Assembly: GCF_017426725.1 (NCBI RefSeq)
Contig: NZ_JAERMS010000031.1
Coordinates: forward strand, 1-37,598
Reading direction: 5' to 3'
DNA: 37,598 bases
Source: Prevotella illustrans
GTDB taxonomy: Bacteria; Bacteroidota; Bacteroidia; Bacteroidales; Bacteroidaceae
A program made the translations under genes and the position numbers. The notes below the pieces were generated by a model. It was not told the DNA's origin, made no database searches, and saw nothing but the letters and a program-made list of their open reading frames with translations. The first letter of the stretch is position 1, and every line of letters starts with the position of its first letter. Shown piece after piece: positions 1-7,817 of this stretch.

Positions 1-91
1 TTTGATGAAACTTTATATGCGTTTTCACAAAAATTATTTAGGACACTATTGGAAATAATGGCTAATCATTTACAAATATAATTCGTTAAAC

Positions 92-307
92 ATGAAACAG
101 AAAGAAGTAAAGAAGCAGATGTACGTCTGCCCGGCAATCGAAATCATCGGTGTGGATTTTAAGCATCCGATATTACAGGCAAGCGGAGACCACTCCACTA
201 TTGGACAAGGAGGAACTTTCGGCAACGCCAAGCGGGGAAGTTTCCTGGAAGAAGATGGAGAACAGGTCGTTTCAGAAAGTATGAATACGTGGAGTACTGC
301 GAAATGA
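92..307 (+). CDS. Small conserved protein upstream of fimbrillin
   Basis: This 71-residue protein has no signal peptide or membrane segment. Its N-terminal motif YVCPAIEIIGV, followed by a Gly/Ser-rich middle and an acidic end, resembles short proteins of unknown function often found next to fimbrillin-like genes in Bacteroidales (recalled, not searched). Its TGA stop (305-307) overlaps an ATG at 304 in an ATGA arrangement, which suggests translational coupling to the downstream fimbrillin gene. Bases 1-91 upstream are AT-rich and show no clear gene or promoter box. Function is unknown; I am fairly sure it is a gene because of the coupling and family resemblance. Confidence 0.65.
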   Translation: MKQKEVKKQMYVCPAIEIIGVDFKHPILQASGDHSTIGQGGTFGNAKRGSFLEEDGEQVVSESMNTWSTAK

Positions 308-1953
308 GTAACCAAAGAAAAGACAACAAAATGAGACATAAGCATTTGTTCCATGCGGCACTGTTGCTTACGGCAATGGTACTCGCGGGTTGTGCCAACG
401 ATGAGACTACGCAGGTCGAAGATACACAGATCAAAACAGCGACGGAAACCGTCGCCGTGACATTCATGAACGAAGAGCCCGCGGCGCAGGCTGAGCCTAC
501 TACGCGCACTTCCATACAACACAGCTTCGGCAACGGAGCTACGCCCTATTGGTCGGCAGACGACAAGATATGGGTGAAAGACACCGAAGGCAACTTCCGG
601 CAGAGCGGCGCGGGCGAGTTTAACTCGGATATGACGCACGGCGTGTTCACGCTGTCGGGGACATTCACTAATGGGTGTATGGTTAATTACACCGGCGCGA
701 ATGGAACGGCAGGTGACAAAGTAACTATCGCCACCGAGCAGACGCAATCGCAACCTAATGACTTCAGTCACGCCGGCGTTTCGGGCGACTGCGGTACGGC
801 AACGGCTTCAGGCAATGGCAGCGCGTTCAAGTTCAAGCTCGACCATAAGGCCGTTTACTTGGCCGTGATGCCGCGCTGCACAAATGCGGCGCTCGGACAG
901 AACATCTACCTCACCAAAGTGGTCGTGACCTCGGCCGGTACCAACATTGCCGGCACGTTCGATTTCTCCACCGGCTCCATCGGTACGGCGGCAAGCGGTG
1001 CACGGAGCGTCACGCTCTCCACGAAGGACGCAACCGCCGGCAGCAGCTATGAGAACGGCTTCCCCCTGACCAACACCACTACAAGTCAGGCGACCAACGC
1101 CGCCTATATGGTCATCGCTCCCGGCACACACACGCTTACGGTGGATTGCTACATCTATGACCCCGCGACCAAAGTCGAGGGCGCTATCAGCCAGACCATC
1201 TCTGGCTCTTTCAACGCAGGGGCGATATATGACGTGACGGCAAACGTCACGCCGAAGATCAAACGTGGCATTGATTCCTATTACATGTGGGATGCTGTGA
1301 AACCCTACTGGAACGGCGTAACCTTGCCCGACGTGCTCATAAACAATACCAATTACACCACCTACGGTAGTATTCCAACCACCGGTACCGACCGCTGGTA
1401 CAACACCGAAGAACACAGCGTAGGCTTTCTCACCAATGCCTCCCACTCCTGCAAGGACGCTCCCAACGTCAACGAACTGTACTATTACGTGAAGTACGGC
1501 GATCCCCATTATGACAAGAATTGCCTATGGTCTTTCCGCAATCACCTCTATAAGGGTGGGCTATGGCTGAAGAAACAGCAGGTGATATACAATGATCTGA
1601 AGGCCGCGGGCTATAACCAGCTGACTGCACAGAGTGACATGAAGGAGAAATTCTACGCATCCGCTACCGACGCAGGCAAAGATTACCGCAAAGAATACGT
1701 CACCACATCCTCCGTCCCCTCTACTGCTGCACTTACCAATACCTCCGATTACTTCTTCCTTCCCTCATCGGGTTACTTCCTTTCAGGCACCCTTTATGGC
1801 CTTGGCGAACAGGCTTACTACTGGTCGTCGAGTGGCTACCCGATGGAATTCTATAACCGTAACCGCGGAGATCGCCTGTTTTTCTACGATAAAAGTGTGA
1901 ACGTATATTACAACAATCGTCATTACGGTCATGCCATCGGCACGTTCGAGTGA
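304..1953 (+). CDS. Fimbrillin-family lipoprotein with FISUMP-like C-terminus
   Basis: A predicted surface lipoprotein of about 549 residues. An N-terminal hydrophobic signal ends in a lipobox (VLAGC), so the mature protein should start at that Cys and be lipid-anchored. The next region has the fimbrillin signature: VTF, then a TTRTS segment, then YWSADDKIWV. The last third (from about YYMWDAVKPYWNG to the YYWSSSGYP motif and the end) resembles the C-terminal FISUMP-type domain of Bacteroidota surface proteins. I chose the ATG at 304 because it overlaps the stop of the upstream small gene (ATGA); an ATG at 331 would give a more conventional signal peptide. The gene looks richer in G+C than its right-hand neighbours, which may mean transfer. 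Likely role is a fimbrial subunit or tip adhesin; ligand unknown. Confidence 0.8.
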   Translation: MSNQRKDNKMRHKHLFHAALLLTAMVLAGCANDETTQVEDTQIKTATETVAVTFMNEEPAAQAEPTTRTSIQHSFGNGATPYWSADDKIWVKDTEGNFRQSGAGEFNSDMTHGVFTLSGTFTNGCMVNYTGANGTAGDKVTIATEQTQSQPNDFSHAGVSGDCGTATASGNGSAFKFKLDHKAVYLAVMPRCTNAALGQNIYLTKVVVTSAGTNIAGTFDFSTGSIGTAASGARSVTLSTKDATAGSSYENGFPLTNTTTSQATNAAYMVIAPGTHTLTVDCYIYDPATKVEGAISQTISGSFNAGAIYDVTANVTPKIKRGIDSYYMWDAVKPYWNGVTLPDVLINNTNYTTYGSIPTTGTDRWYNTEEHSVGFLTNASHSCKDAPNVNELYYYVKYGDPHYDKNCLWSFRNHLYKGGLWLKKQQVIYNDLKAAGYNQLTAQSDMKEKFYASATDAGKDYRKEYVTTSSVPSTAALTNTSDYFFLPSSGYFLSGTLYGLGEQAYYWSSSGYPMEFYNRNRGDRLFFYDKSVNVYYNNRHYGHAIGTFE

Positions 1954-2037
1954 TTTACAACAGTTTTTTAATGGAGGATAAAGTCAACACAAAACTGAGC
2001 ACCCGGGAAAAATACGGATTGTAAGAGACAAACATAA

Positions 2038-2084
2038 AATAGTCCTATCATTATCTCGCAAGGGAGTTTGATAGGACTATTTTT
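2038..2084 (+). terminator. Intrinsic terminator after the fimbrillin gene
   Basis: A perfect 13-base inverted repeat (2038-2050 with 2069-2081) encloses an 18-base loop and is followed by a T-rich stretch. It lies 85 bases after the fimbrillin stop. Confidence 0.8.
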
Positions 2085-2189
2085 ATTATAGATGGATGTC
2101 TTGTTTCAGATAAAAAGAATTCTGGAATTTGACCTTTGAAGCCACGTGGGATTGACACGCCCTCATCCTTTATGATATATAATAGAAGA

Positions 2190-2633
2190 TTAAGTTTGGA
2201 TTAAATGATCAAGAAATTTATCTAAGTCTTCATCTAAGTCGCTCATTAGATCTCCGCCAATGATAATCGTGTCGTCATCAGCGACATAGGGTTCTGCGAT
2301 ATTTTCATGATCATCGTCTTCAAGCACAAAACTGTAGGGCTTCAGAATGCCAAGTTTATCTATGATGGAACTTTTGTCAACCAATATCTTTCTAAGTATA
2401 TCTGTAATGTGGGTATAGAATAGTTCATCCTTGTTATCTATCCATTGTTCAACAACACAGCGTGTTATCTCTTCCTCGTCATCATTGTAGGCTCTCATCT
2501 CACCAGATTCTTGATTGACAAGGATATGAATGTCTGTCAATACACAATTCTCCTCACTTGTCTCAGGATATTTTTGGATGATTTTATTAATAAACCTGTC
2601 AATTTGTTGTAATGTCTGTTCAGAGGTGTTCAT
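2190..2633 (-). CDS. Acidic hypothetical protein (147 aa)
   Basis: I do not recognise a named family. The protein is cytosolic by appearance: no signal peptide, no membrane helix, and rich in Asp and Glu, especially the C-terminal stretch with DDD and DLDEDLDKFLD. The N-terminus (SEQTLQQIDRFINKIIQKY) looks helical. It stands alone between a terminator on its left and the TPR gene that reads away on its right, so it is probably monocistronic. Codon use and base composition match the chromosomal neighbours. It is probably a real gene because no overlapping frame competes with it. Confidence 0.6.
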   Translation of the reverse strand: MNTSEQTLQQIDRFINKIIQKYPETSEENCVLTDIHILVNQESGEMRAYNDDEEEITRCVVEQWIDNKDELFYTHITDILRKILVDKSSIIDKLGILKPYSFVLEDDDHENIAEPYVADDDTIIIGGDLMSDLDEDLDKFLDHLIQT

Positions 2634-2844
2634 AGAATGGATGCTTTAGTCTTTAATTTGCCTTTATCCTATAACCGATATGTTGTCACAAGGGAATATT
2701 GCCAGCACTTAAAAGACATATTTTATTATATGCAAAGATATACTATTTTTTGATTATATGTTTTTTTTCATAATAATTTTTCCGTTATTTTGTTCTTTTG
2801 TAGAATAATAACAGTAATATCAAAGCCATAGCCTCCTTTTCTAT

Positions 2845-2852
2845 TATCTTTG
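2845..2852 (+). promoter_or_regulatory. -7 promoter box TATCTTTG
   Basis: The sequence matches the Bacteroidota -7 consensus TAnnTTTG and lies 16 bases before the ATG of the TPR gene, implying a 5' leader of only about ten bases. No convincing -33 TTTG is seen at the usual distance. Confidence 0.55.
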
Positions 2853-2868
2853 CTCGCAAAATAACGAT

Positions 2869-3546
2869 ATGCGTAAAGTAATATTGATCATTATGATCTC
2901 TTTTGTTTCCGCGGTTAGCTTGTCTGCCCAGTCTAATCAGACCTTGAGAGATTCATTGGCTAAAGCTACAGACTTATTGGCTTATCATCCGGACAGTATT
3001 GATTTAAGGTTAAAGAAAACTTCTTGGAATATTCTGTTAGAACAGTGGAATTATGCCAAGGAGGATTTAGACAAGGTGCTTTTCCTCGACCCTAATAATA
3101 TCGCCGGGCTTTATTACAGGGCTTTTGTAAACGAGAAGTTAGGTCGGTTGAATTTTGCCCGGCTTGATTACGAGCATTTGCTCATGTTGGTTCCGGGAAA
3201 TTTTGATGGTCAGCTGGGATTAGCTTTGCTCAATCAGAAATCTAAGCATTTTACAGAAGCGTTTGATCAGGCAAACAGCTTGGTGAACCAATATCCGGAC
3301 AGTGCTGTTGCTTATGCGGCGCGTGGCGGAATTGAAAAAGAAAGAGGCTGGTTAGAATTGGCTATATTTGATTACTCTGAAGCCATTCGGCGAGATCCGT
3401 CTAATCAAGATTATCTATTGAACAGGATTGATTTGTTGTTATCGACCAAACAAAATGAGGCGGCAATTCGGGATTTGGATCGGCTTGTATCACTTGGAGT
3501 CAATAGAAATTCACTTCTGGAATTATATATTAAAGCCAAAAAATAA
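2869..3546 (+). CDS. Secreted tetratricopeptide-repeat protein
   Basis: A 225-residue protein that begins with a signal peptide (MRKVILIIMISFVSAVSLSAQ, cleavage expected after SAQ or nearby), so it should be periplasmic or outer-membrane associated. The rest is made of helical pairs with TPR spacing: examples are the segments around WNYAKEDLDKVLFLDPNN, LGRLNFARLDYEHLLMLVPG and LELAIFDYSEAIRRDPSNQ. TPRs are scaffolds for protein-protein contacts, and nothing shows the partner. It is followed by a bidirectional terminator shared with the convergent helicase gene. The start is supported by the -7 box just upstream. Confidence 0.8.
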   Translation: MRKVILIIMISFVSAVSLSAQSNQTLRDSLAKATDLLAYHPDSIDLRLKKTSWNILLEQWNYAKEDLDKVLFLDPNNIAGLYYRAFVNEKLGRLNFARLDYEHLLMLVPGNFDGQLGLALLNQKSKHFTEAFDQANSLVNQYPDSAVAYAARGGIEKERGWLELAIFDYSEAIRRDPSNQDYLLNRIDLLLSTKQNEAAIRDLDRLVSLGVNRNSLLELYIKAKK

Positions 3547-3576
3547 GGTATTCTGTTATGATGAATCATAAATGAT

Positions 3577-3622
3577 AAAGTCCTCCGAAGAAGATGAAAA
3601 TGTCTTTCGGAGGACTTTTTGT
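3577..3622. terminator. Bidirectional terminator between TPR and helicase genes
   Basis: A 13-base perfect inverted repeat (3577-3589 with 3606-3618) has a T-run on the plus side and A-rich sequence on the other side. It sits between the two convergent genes and can serve both. Confidence 0.8.
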
Positions 3623-3643
3623 TGTCAAGTAAAAGTGGTGGGA

Positions 3644-5281
3644 TTATCTCATTCCAAAAATTTTCTTGATAAACTTTTTAATACCACTTTCCTTTTTTAT
3701 TGTTTGTGCAGCTGTTTGAGGGACTTGTTGCCTATTGGCTTGGCGCTTTTCGCTTTGTGGATTGTTTCGTTTCTTGTAGTTCCCCTCTACATTGCCACGA
3801 CGCTTGCTGCGAGTCTGCTGTTCGCCATTGCGAGAAGGACGAGAGGAATTGTTGCGCTGCTCGTTTTTATTTTCACGTAGTTCGTTACCTCGTTTTTCGC
3901 CGCGTTGTGTCGCGTTCTTATTACCACGTTGCTCTTGATCATTCCGTTTATTGCGAGAGGGATCATTGCGTTGGTCTTTACGGCTATCCTTATTGGAAGG
4001 TTGTCCACTCTCCGCTGTTGCATTGCGTTGGCGCCGATTCTGTTGCTTCTTGTCTTTGTGCGATGTTTGCTCTCTGTCATTGCGGCGGCGGCTCTTGGCT
4101 GATGTTCCTTTTCTGGGTCGGCCTGCGGATTTGTATTCCGGAGCCTCACCGAGTCCTTCGGGCAGTGCGATCTTTTCAACTTCCTTACCGAGAAATTTCT
4201 CAATTTGTTGGAAATAAAACATATCGTCATTGCTGATCAGGGTAATAGCAACGCCATCACGGTCCGCACGTGCCGTACGCCCTATTCTGTGTACGTAATC
4301 TTCTGCGTCGTGAGGAACGTCATAGTTGATAACCATTGCTATATCATCAATATCAATTCCTCGAGCAACAATGTCTGTAGCTACCAACACGTCGAGTTGA
4401 CCACTCTTAAACTTGAACATGATATCATCGCGCTGAGCTTGATCCAAGTCAGAGTGCATTTCGCCGCAATTAATATTTTTCTTCCGGAGTGCCCCATTAA
4501 CTTGTTTTACCTTCAGTTTACTGCCGCAAAAAATGATAACACGTTTTAAGTCGCCACTTTTAAAGATGTCTTTGATAATGCCCAACTTCTGCGTCTCATA
4601 GCAAATGTAACCTTTCTGTTGAATTTTTTCTGCGGGTTTACTGACAGCGAGTTTTATTTCAACGGGATTTTTCAATAAGGTCTTGGCCAACTCTTCAATC
4701 TTTGGCGGCATCGTGGCGGAGAACATAATGGTTTGACATGTCTTGGGTAGTTTGGCCGCTATTTTCATAATATCTTCAGAGAAGCCCATGTCGAGCATGC
4801 GATCAGCTTCATCCAGCACGAAAAATGAAACCTTGCTCATATCGACATTGCCAAGACTCATGTGGGAAATAAACCGACCGGGAGTAGCAATCACAACATC
4901 TGCCCCTAACTGTAGGCTCTTCAGTTCTTGGTCATATCTGTTTCCGTCATTGCCGCCATATACGGCTACACTGCTTATTCCGTTCAGATAATATCCAAAC
5001 CCTTGCATCGCTTGGTCAATTTGTTGTGCCAATTCACGGGTCGGACTCATAATTAAACAATTGATGGCTGATTTAGGATAATCACCGTCATCAAGTTTAC
5101 TCAGAATTGGCAGCAGGTAAGCTGCAGTTTTCCCGGTTCCTGTCTGGGCTACGCCAAGAACGTCGTTGCCTTTTAGAATTTCAGGAATACATTTTTCCTG
5201 TACCGGTGTACAGGTGGCAAACCGCATATCATATAACGCGTCAAGCACATTGTCATTTAAATCTAATTCGTCAAAATACAT
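3644..5281 (-). CDS. DEAD-box ATP-dependent RNA helicase (RhlE-like)
   Basis: An RNA helicase of 545 residues that remodels RNA structure or ribosome assembly intermediates using ATP. The N-terminal FDELDLNDNVLDAL with CTPVQEKCIP is the Q motif. Walker A (AQTGTGKT) lies at about residues 45-52, the DEAD box at 157-160 (LDEADRMLDMGF), SAT follows, and motif VI (HRIGRTAR) lies at about 331-338. After about residue 390 comes a long, low-complexity, very basic tail rich in Arg, Lys, Asn and Gln, ending in a short hydrophobic-basic motif; such tails usually hold RNA non-specifically. It follows the permease gene by about 120 bases on the same strand and may share its transcript. RhlE-like is inferred from the motif style, not from a search. 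Confidence 0.92.
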   Translation of the reverse strand: MYFDELDLNDNVLDALYDMRFATCTPVQEKCIPEILKGNDVLGVAQTGTGKTAAYLLPILSKLDDGDYPKSAINCLIMSPTRELAQQIDQAMQGFGYYLNGISSVAVYGGNDGNRYDQELKSLQLGADVVIATPGRFISHMSLGNVDMSKVSFFVLDEADRMLDMGFSEDIMKIAAKLPKTCQTIMFSATMPPKIEELAKTLLKNPVEIKLAVSKPAEKIQQKGYICYETQKLGIIKDIFKSGDLKRVIIFCGSKLKVKQVNGALRKKNINCGEMHSDLDQAQRDDIMFKFKSGQLDVLVATDIVARGIDIDDIAMVINYDVPHDAEDYVHRIGRTARADRDGVAITLISNDDMFYFQQIEKFLGKEVEKIALPEGLGEAPEYKSAGRPRKGTSAKSRRRNDREQTSHKDKKQQNRRQRNATAESGQPSNKDSRKDQRNDPSRNKRNDQEQRGNKNATQRGEKRGNELRENKNEQRNNSSRPSRNGEQQTRSKRRGNVEGNYKKRNNPQSEKRQANRQQVPQTAAQTIKKESGIKKFIKKIFGMR

Positions 5282-5404
5282 ATTTTTGGTTTTGTTATAG
5301 AAATTGCCTTTTGCATTCGGCCTATACCGAAACTCATCATCTGCTACAATTTCTTATTGTTAATATTTAAATTTATAAATACCCGTATTTGTTGGTACAT
5401 GGTA

Positions 5405-6679
5405 TTAGTTGGGAGCCTGCCTATAGCAGAAATAGGCTACAATGGCGAAGAGCGCGTTGGGCACCCATGCCGCTAACATTGGTGGGACTCCGGCGTTGAT
5501 GGCAAATGTCGCCGACACAGTTTGCAGCATGATGTAGATAAAACTCAGGGCCAAGCCCACGCCCAAGTATAATCCCATTCCCCCCTTTCGCTTCTTTGAT
5601 GAAAGTGACAGACCAATAATTGTTAAAATGAAGGAAGCGAAGCTGGATGCTATCCGTTTATGGTATTCAACTTGATATTGAACGACATGCCCGGATCCTC
5701 TGTCTATTTGTTTTGAAATATAGTCGCTTAGTTCTGGACTGGTAAACGTCTCTTGCTGCCCCTTGGAATATACGAGATCAGTTGGCTCCATGATAATCAG
5801 TGTATCTTTGGATATTCCTGATGTTATATGTTCTCGTAGCCCTTTAAGTTCACGTATCTTCCAGTTGCTGGCCGTCCAGTGATATTTGGAATCCGCAATG
5901 GTGTCATATTGTATTTCCATTGCGGTCATGTGGCTGACTAGCTTCTTGTTTTCAAATTTATCCAAAGAGAAACCGTAGCCTTTCTTCATGTTGTTATCGT
6001 AGTGCTGAATATAGGCTATTGTGCCTTTATCCACTTGAAGCTGTACGTTATCGGCCGCCGTATTCTTCCTTTTATTCTTATACATGGATTCAAAATTCTG
6101 CTTGATGACGGTTCCATGCGGAATAACGAATGCGCTGAGATAGAACGAAAGGGCCGAAATCAGTATGCACGAAATCATATAGGGCCTCATGAGCCGTTTA
6201 AATGATACGCCTGCGGCCAACATGGATATAATTTCTGAATTGCCTGCTAATTTCGATGTAAAGAAAATAACAGCAATAAAAACAAACAGCGGGCTAAACA
6301 AGTTGGCAAAATAGGGTACGAAGTTGAGGTAATAATCTACGACAATAGCTCGGAACGGAGCATGATATTCCGTAAATTTTGCCAGATTTTCATTAACATC
6401 AAATACGATCGATATACTGATAATTAGGAGTATAGAATAGATATAGGTTCCAATAAATTTTTTGATGATATACCAATCCAGTCGTTTGATATAGCGAAAG
6501 GGATTAGCATATTTCATCCATTCCATCTTTTTCCCTAACCATTGTAGGCTCTGTCTCAGCCAATCAGTGTGATGATAAAAGAATCTAAAGAGTCGATGAA
6601 GCCATGCGGGATGAAGTGAAAGGAATCTCACTATCCTATAGAATCTGCGGTGTCTTCTGATCTGGTGCAATGATTTCAT
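5405..6679 (-). CDS. LptF/LptG (YjgP/YjgQ) family permease
   Basis: An inner-membrane component of the lipopolysaccharide export (Lpt) transporter family, which with LptB and LptC moves LPS towards the outer membrane. Three hydrophobic segments occur in the N-terminal half (around FIGTYIYSILLIISIS, PYFANLFSPLFVFIAVIFF and MISCILISALSFYL). A soluble, presumably periplasmic, domain follows, then three more segments near the C-terminus, which is the family's 3+domain+3 topology. LDWYIIKKFIG is the conserved amphipathic start of the family. I placed the start at 6679, ten bases after the tgt stop; the frame stays open into tgt. This leaves an unusual Arg/aromatic-rich extension of about 70 residues, so a start near 6526 or 6517 is possible. 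LptF versus LptG cannot be decided here. Confidence 0.85.
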   Translation of the reverse strand: MKSLHQIRRHRRFYRIVRFLSLHPAWLHRLFRFFYHHTDWLRQSLQWLGKKMEWMKYANPFRYIKRLDWYIIKKFIGTYIYSILLIISISIVFDVNENLAKFTEYHAPFRAIVVDYYLNFVPYFANLFSPLFVFIAVIFFTSKLAGNSEIISMLAAGVSFKRLMRPYMISCILISALSFYLSAFVIPHGTVIKQNFESMYKNKRKNTAADNVQLQVDKGTIAYIQHYDNNMKKGYGFSLDKFENKKLVSHMTAMEIQYDTIADSKYHWTASNWKIRELKGLREHITSGISKDTLIIMEPTDLVYSKGQQETFTSPELSDYISKQIDRGSGHVVQYQVEYHKRIASSFASFILTIIGLSLSSKKRKGGMGLYLGVGLALSFIYIMLQTVSATFAINAGVPPMLAAWVPNALFAIVAYFCYRQAPN

Positions 6680-6689
6680 ACGTTCTTCT

Positions 6690-7817
6690 TTAAATCCGTT
6701 GTCCGAGCTGATCGATAATGGACGTTTTCCATTGTACGAAATCTCCAATCTCAATGTGCTGCCGTGCATCTGTAACCAAGCGTAAATAGAATGCCAGGTT
6801 GTGAATGCTGGCAATCTGCATGGCCAGGAACTCCTGTGCTTTGAAAAGATGGTGCAGATAGGCTTTGGTGTAGATTAAATCTGTCTCACAGCCATCTGGA
6901 TCAATGGGTGAAAAGTCCATTTCCCATTTCTTGTTGCGCATGTTCATCGTCCCATTATAGGTAAAGAGCATGGCATTACGCCCGTTGCGTGTCGGCATGA
7001 CACAGTCAAACATATCAACTCCCCGCTCTATTGCTTCTAATATGTTTTGTGGTGTTCCTACTCCCATGAGATAACGAGGTTTATCTTTTGGAAGAATCTC
7101 GTTGACAACCTCTATCATATCATACATTACTTCTGTTGGTTCGCCCACAGCCAATCCACCTATTGCGTTGCCATCAGCCCCCTTGTCTGCTACATATTTG
7201 GCAGCTTCTTGCCGTAAGTCCTTGAAAGTACAACCCTGTACGATGGGAAAGAGGCTTTGCTGATAGCCGTATAGGGATTCGGTTTCCTGACATCGTTTGA
7301 TGCAGCGATCCAACCAACGCTGAGTTAGTTGCAGACTTTTTTTAGCGTAATTATAATCACTCTGTCCGGGAGGGCATTCGTCAAAGGCCATCATGATATC
7401 TGCGCCGATGATTCGTTCGGTATCCATTACATTTTCCGGGGTAAAGAAATGCTTGGAACCGTCGATATGAGAACGAAACTCACAGCCTTCTTCTTTCAAC
7501 TTTCTGATACCAGAAAGGGAAAATACTTGAAAACCGCCACTATCCGTAAGTATCGGACGATTCCATCCATTAAACTTATGGAGTCCGCCGGCAGTTCGGA
7601 GTACTTCCAAACCTGGGCGTAAATACAAATGATAGGTATTTCCAAGTATGATTTGCGCTTTAATCTGTTGTCGTAATTCGTTAAAATGAACTCCCTTAAC
7701 AGCTCCACATGTACCCACGGGCATGAAGATAGGCGTCTTGATTCGGCCATGGTCTGTAGTGATGATTCCCGTTCTGGCATCACTGGCAGAATCTGTATGC
7801 TGGAGTTCAAATTTCAT
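6690..7817 (-). CDS. tgt: tRNA-guanine transglycosylase (queuosine pathway)
   Basis: Exchanges guanine-34 of GUN-anticodon tRNAs (Asp, Asn, His, Tyr) for the queuosine precursor preQ1. The 375-residue length fits bacterial Tgt. Key motifs are LTDSGGFQVFSL with the general-base Asp92, the nucleophile Asp271 in DMFDCVMPTRNGRNA, and the core GGLAVGE. The C-terminal zinc site is atypical: after SPIDPDG only one Cys (310) is present where three Cys ligands are usual, although the later His (339, IHNLAF) is kept. The gene overlaps the 3' end of lon by 11 bases and is followed closely by the Lpt permease, so the three are probably one operon. Confidence 0.95.
   Translation of the reverse strand: MKFELQHTDSASDARTGIITTDHGRIKTPIFMPVGTCGAVKGVHFNELRQQIKAQIILGNTYHLYLRPGLEVLRTAGGLHKFNGWNRPILTDSGGFQVFSLSGIRKLKEEGCEFRSHIDGSKHFFTPENVMDTERIIGADIMMAFDECPPGQSDYNYAKKSLQLTQRWLDRCIKRCQETESLYGYQQSLFPIVQGCTFKDLRQEAAKYVADKGADGNAIGGLAVGEPTEVMYDMIEVVNEILPKDKPRYLMGVGTPQNILEAIERGVDMFDCVMPTRNGRNAMLFTYNGTMNMRNKKWEMDFSPIDPDGCETDLIYTKAYLHHLFKAQEFLAMQIASIHNLAFYLRLVTDARQHIEIGDFVQWKTSIIDQLGQRI

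Noticed and set aside
808..1509. Long open frame opposite the fimbrillin gene (233 codons), plus another at 70-771
   Set aside because: Both are antisense to a clear lipoprotein gene in GC-richer DNA, have no recognisable domain and no ribosome binding site.
3700..4236. Open frames opposite the helicase C-terminal tail
   Set aside because: The Arg/Lys/Gln-rich repetitive tail leaves antisense frames open by composition; their products look like random Cys/His/Ser-rich sequence.
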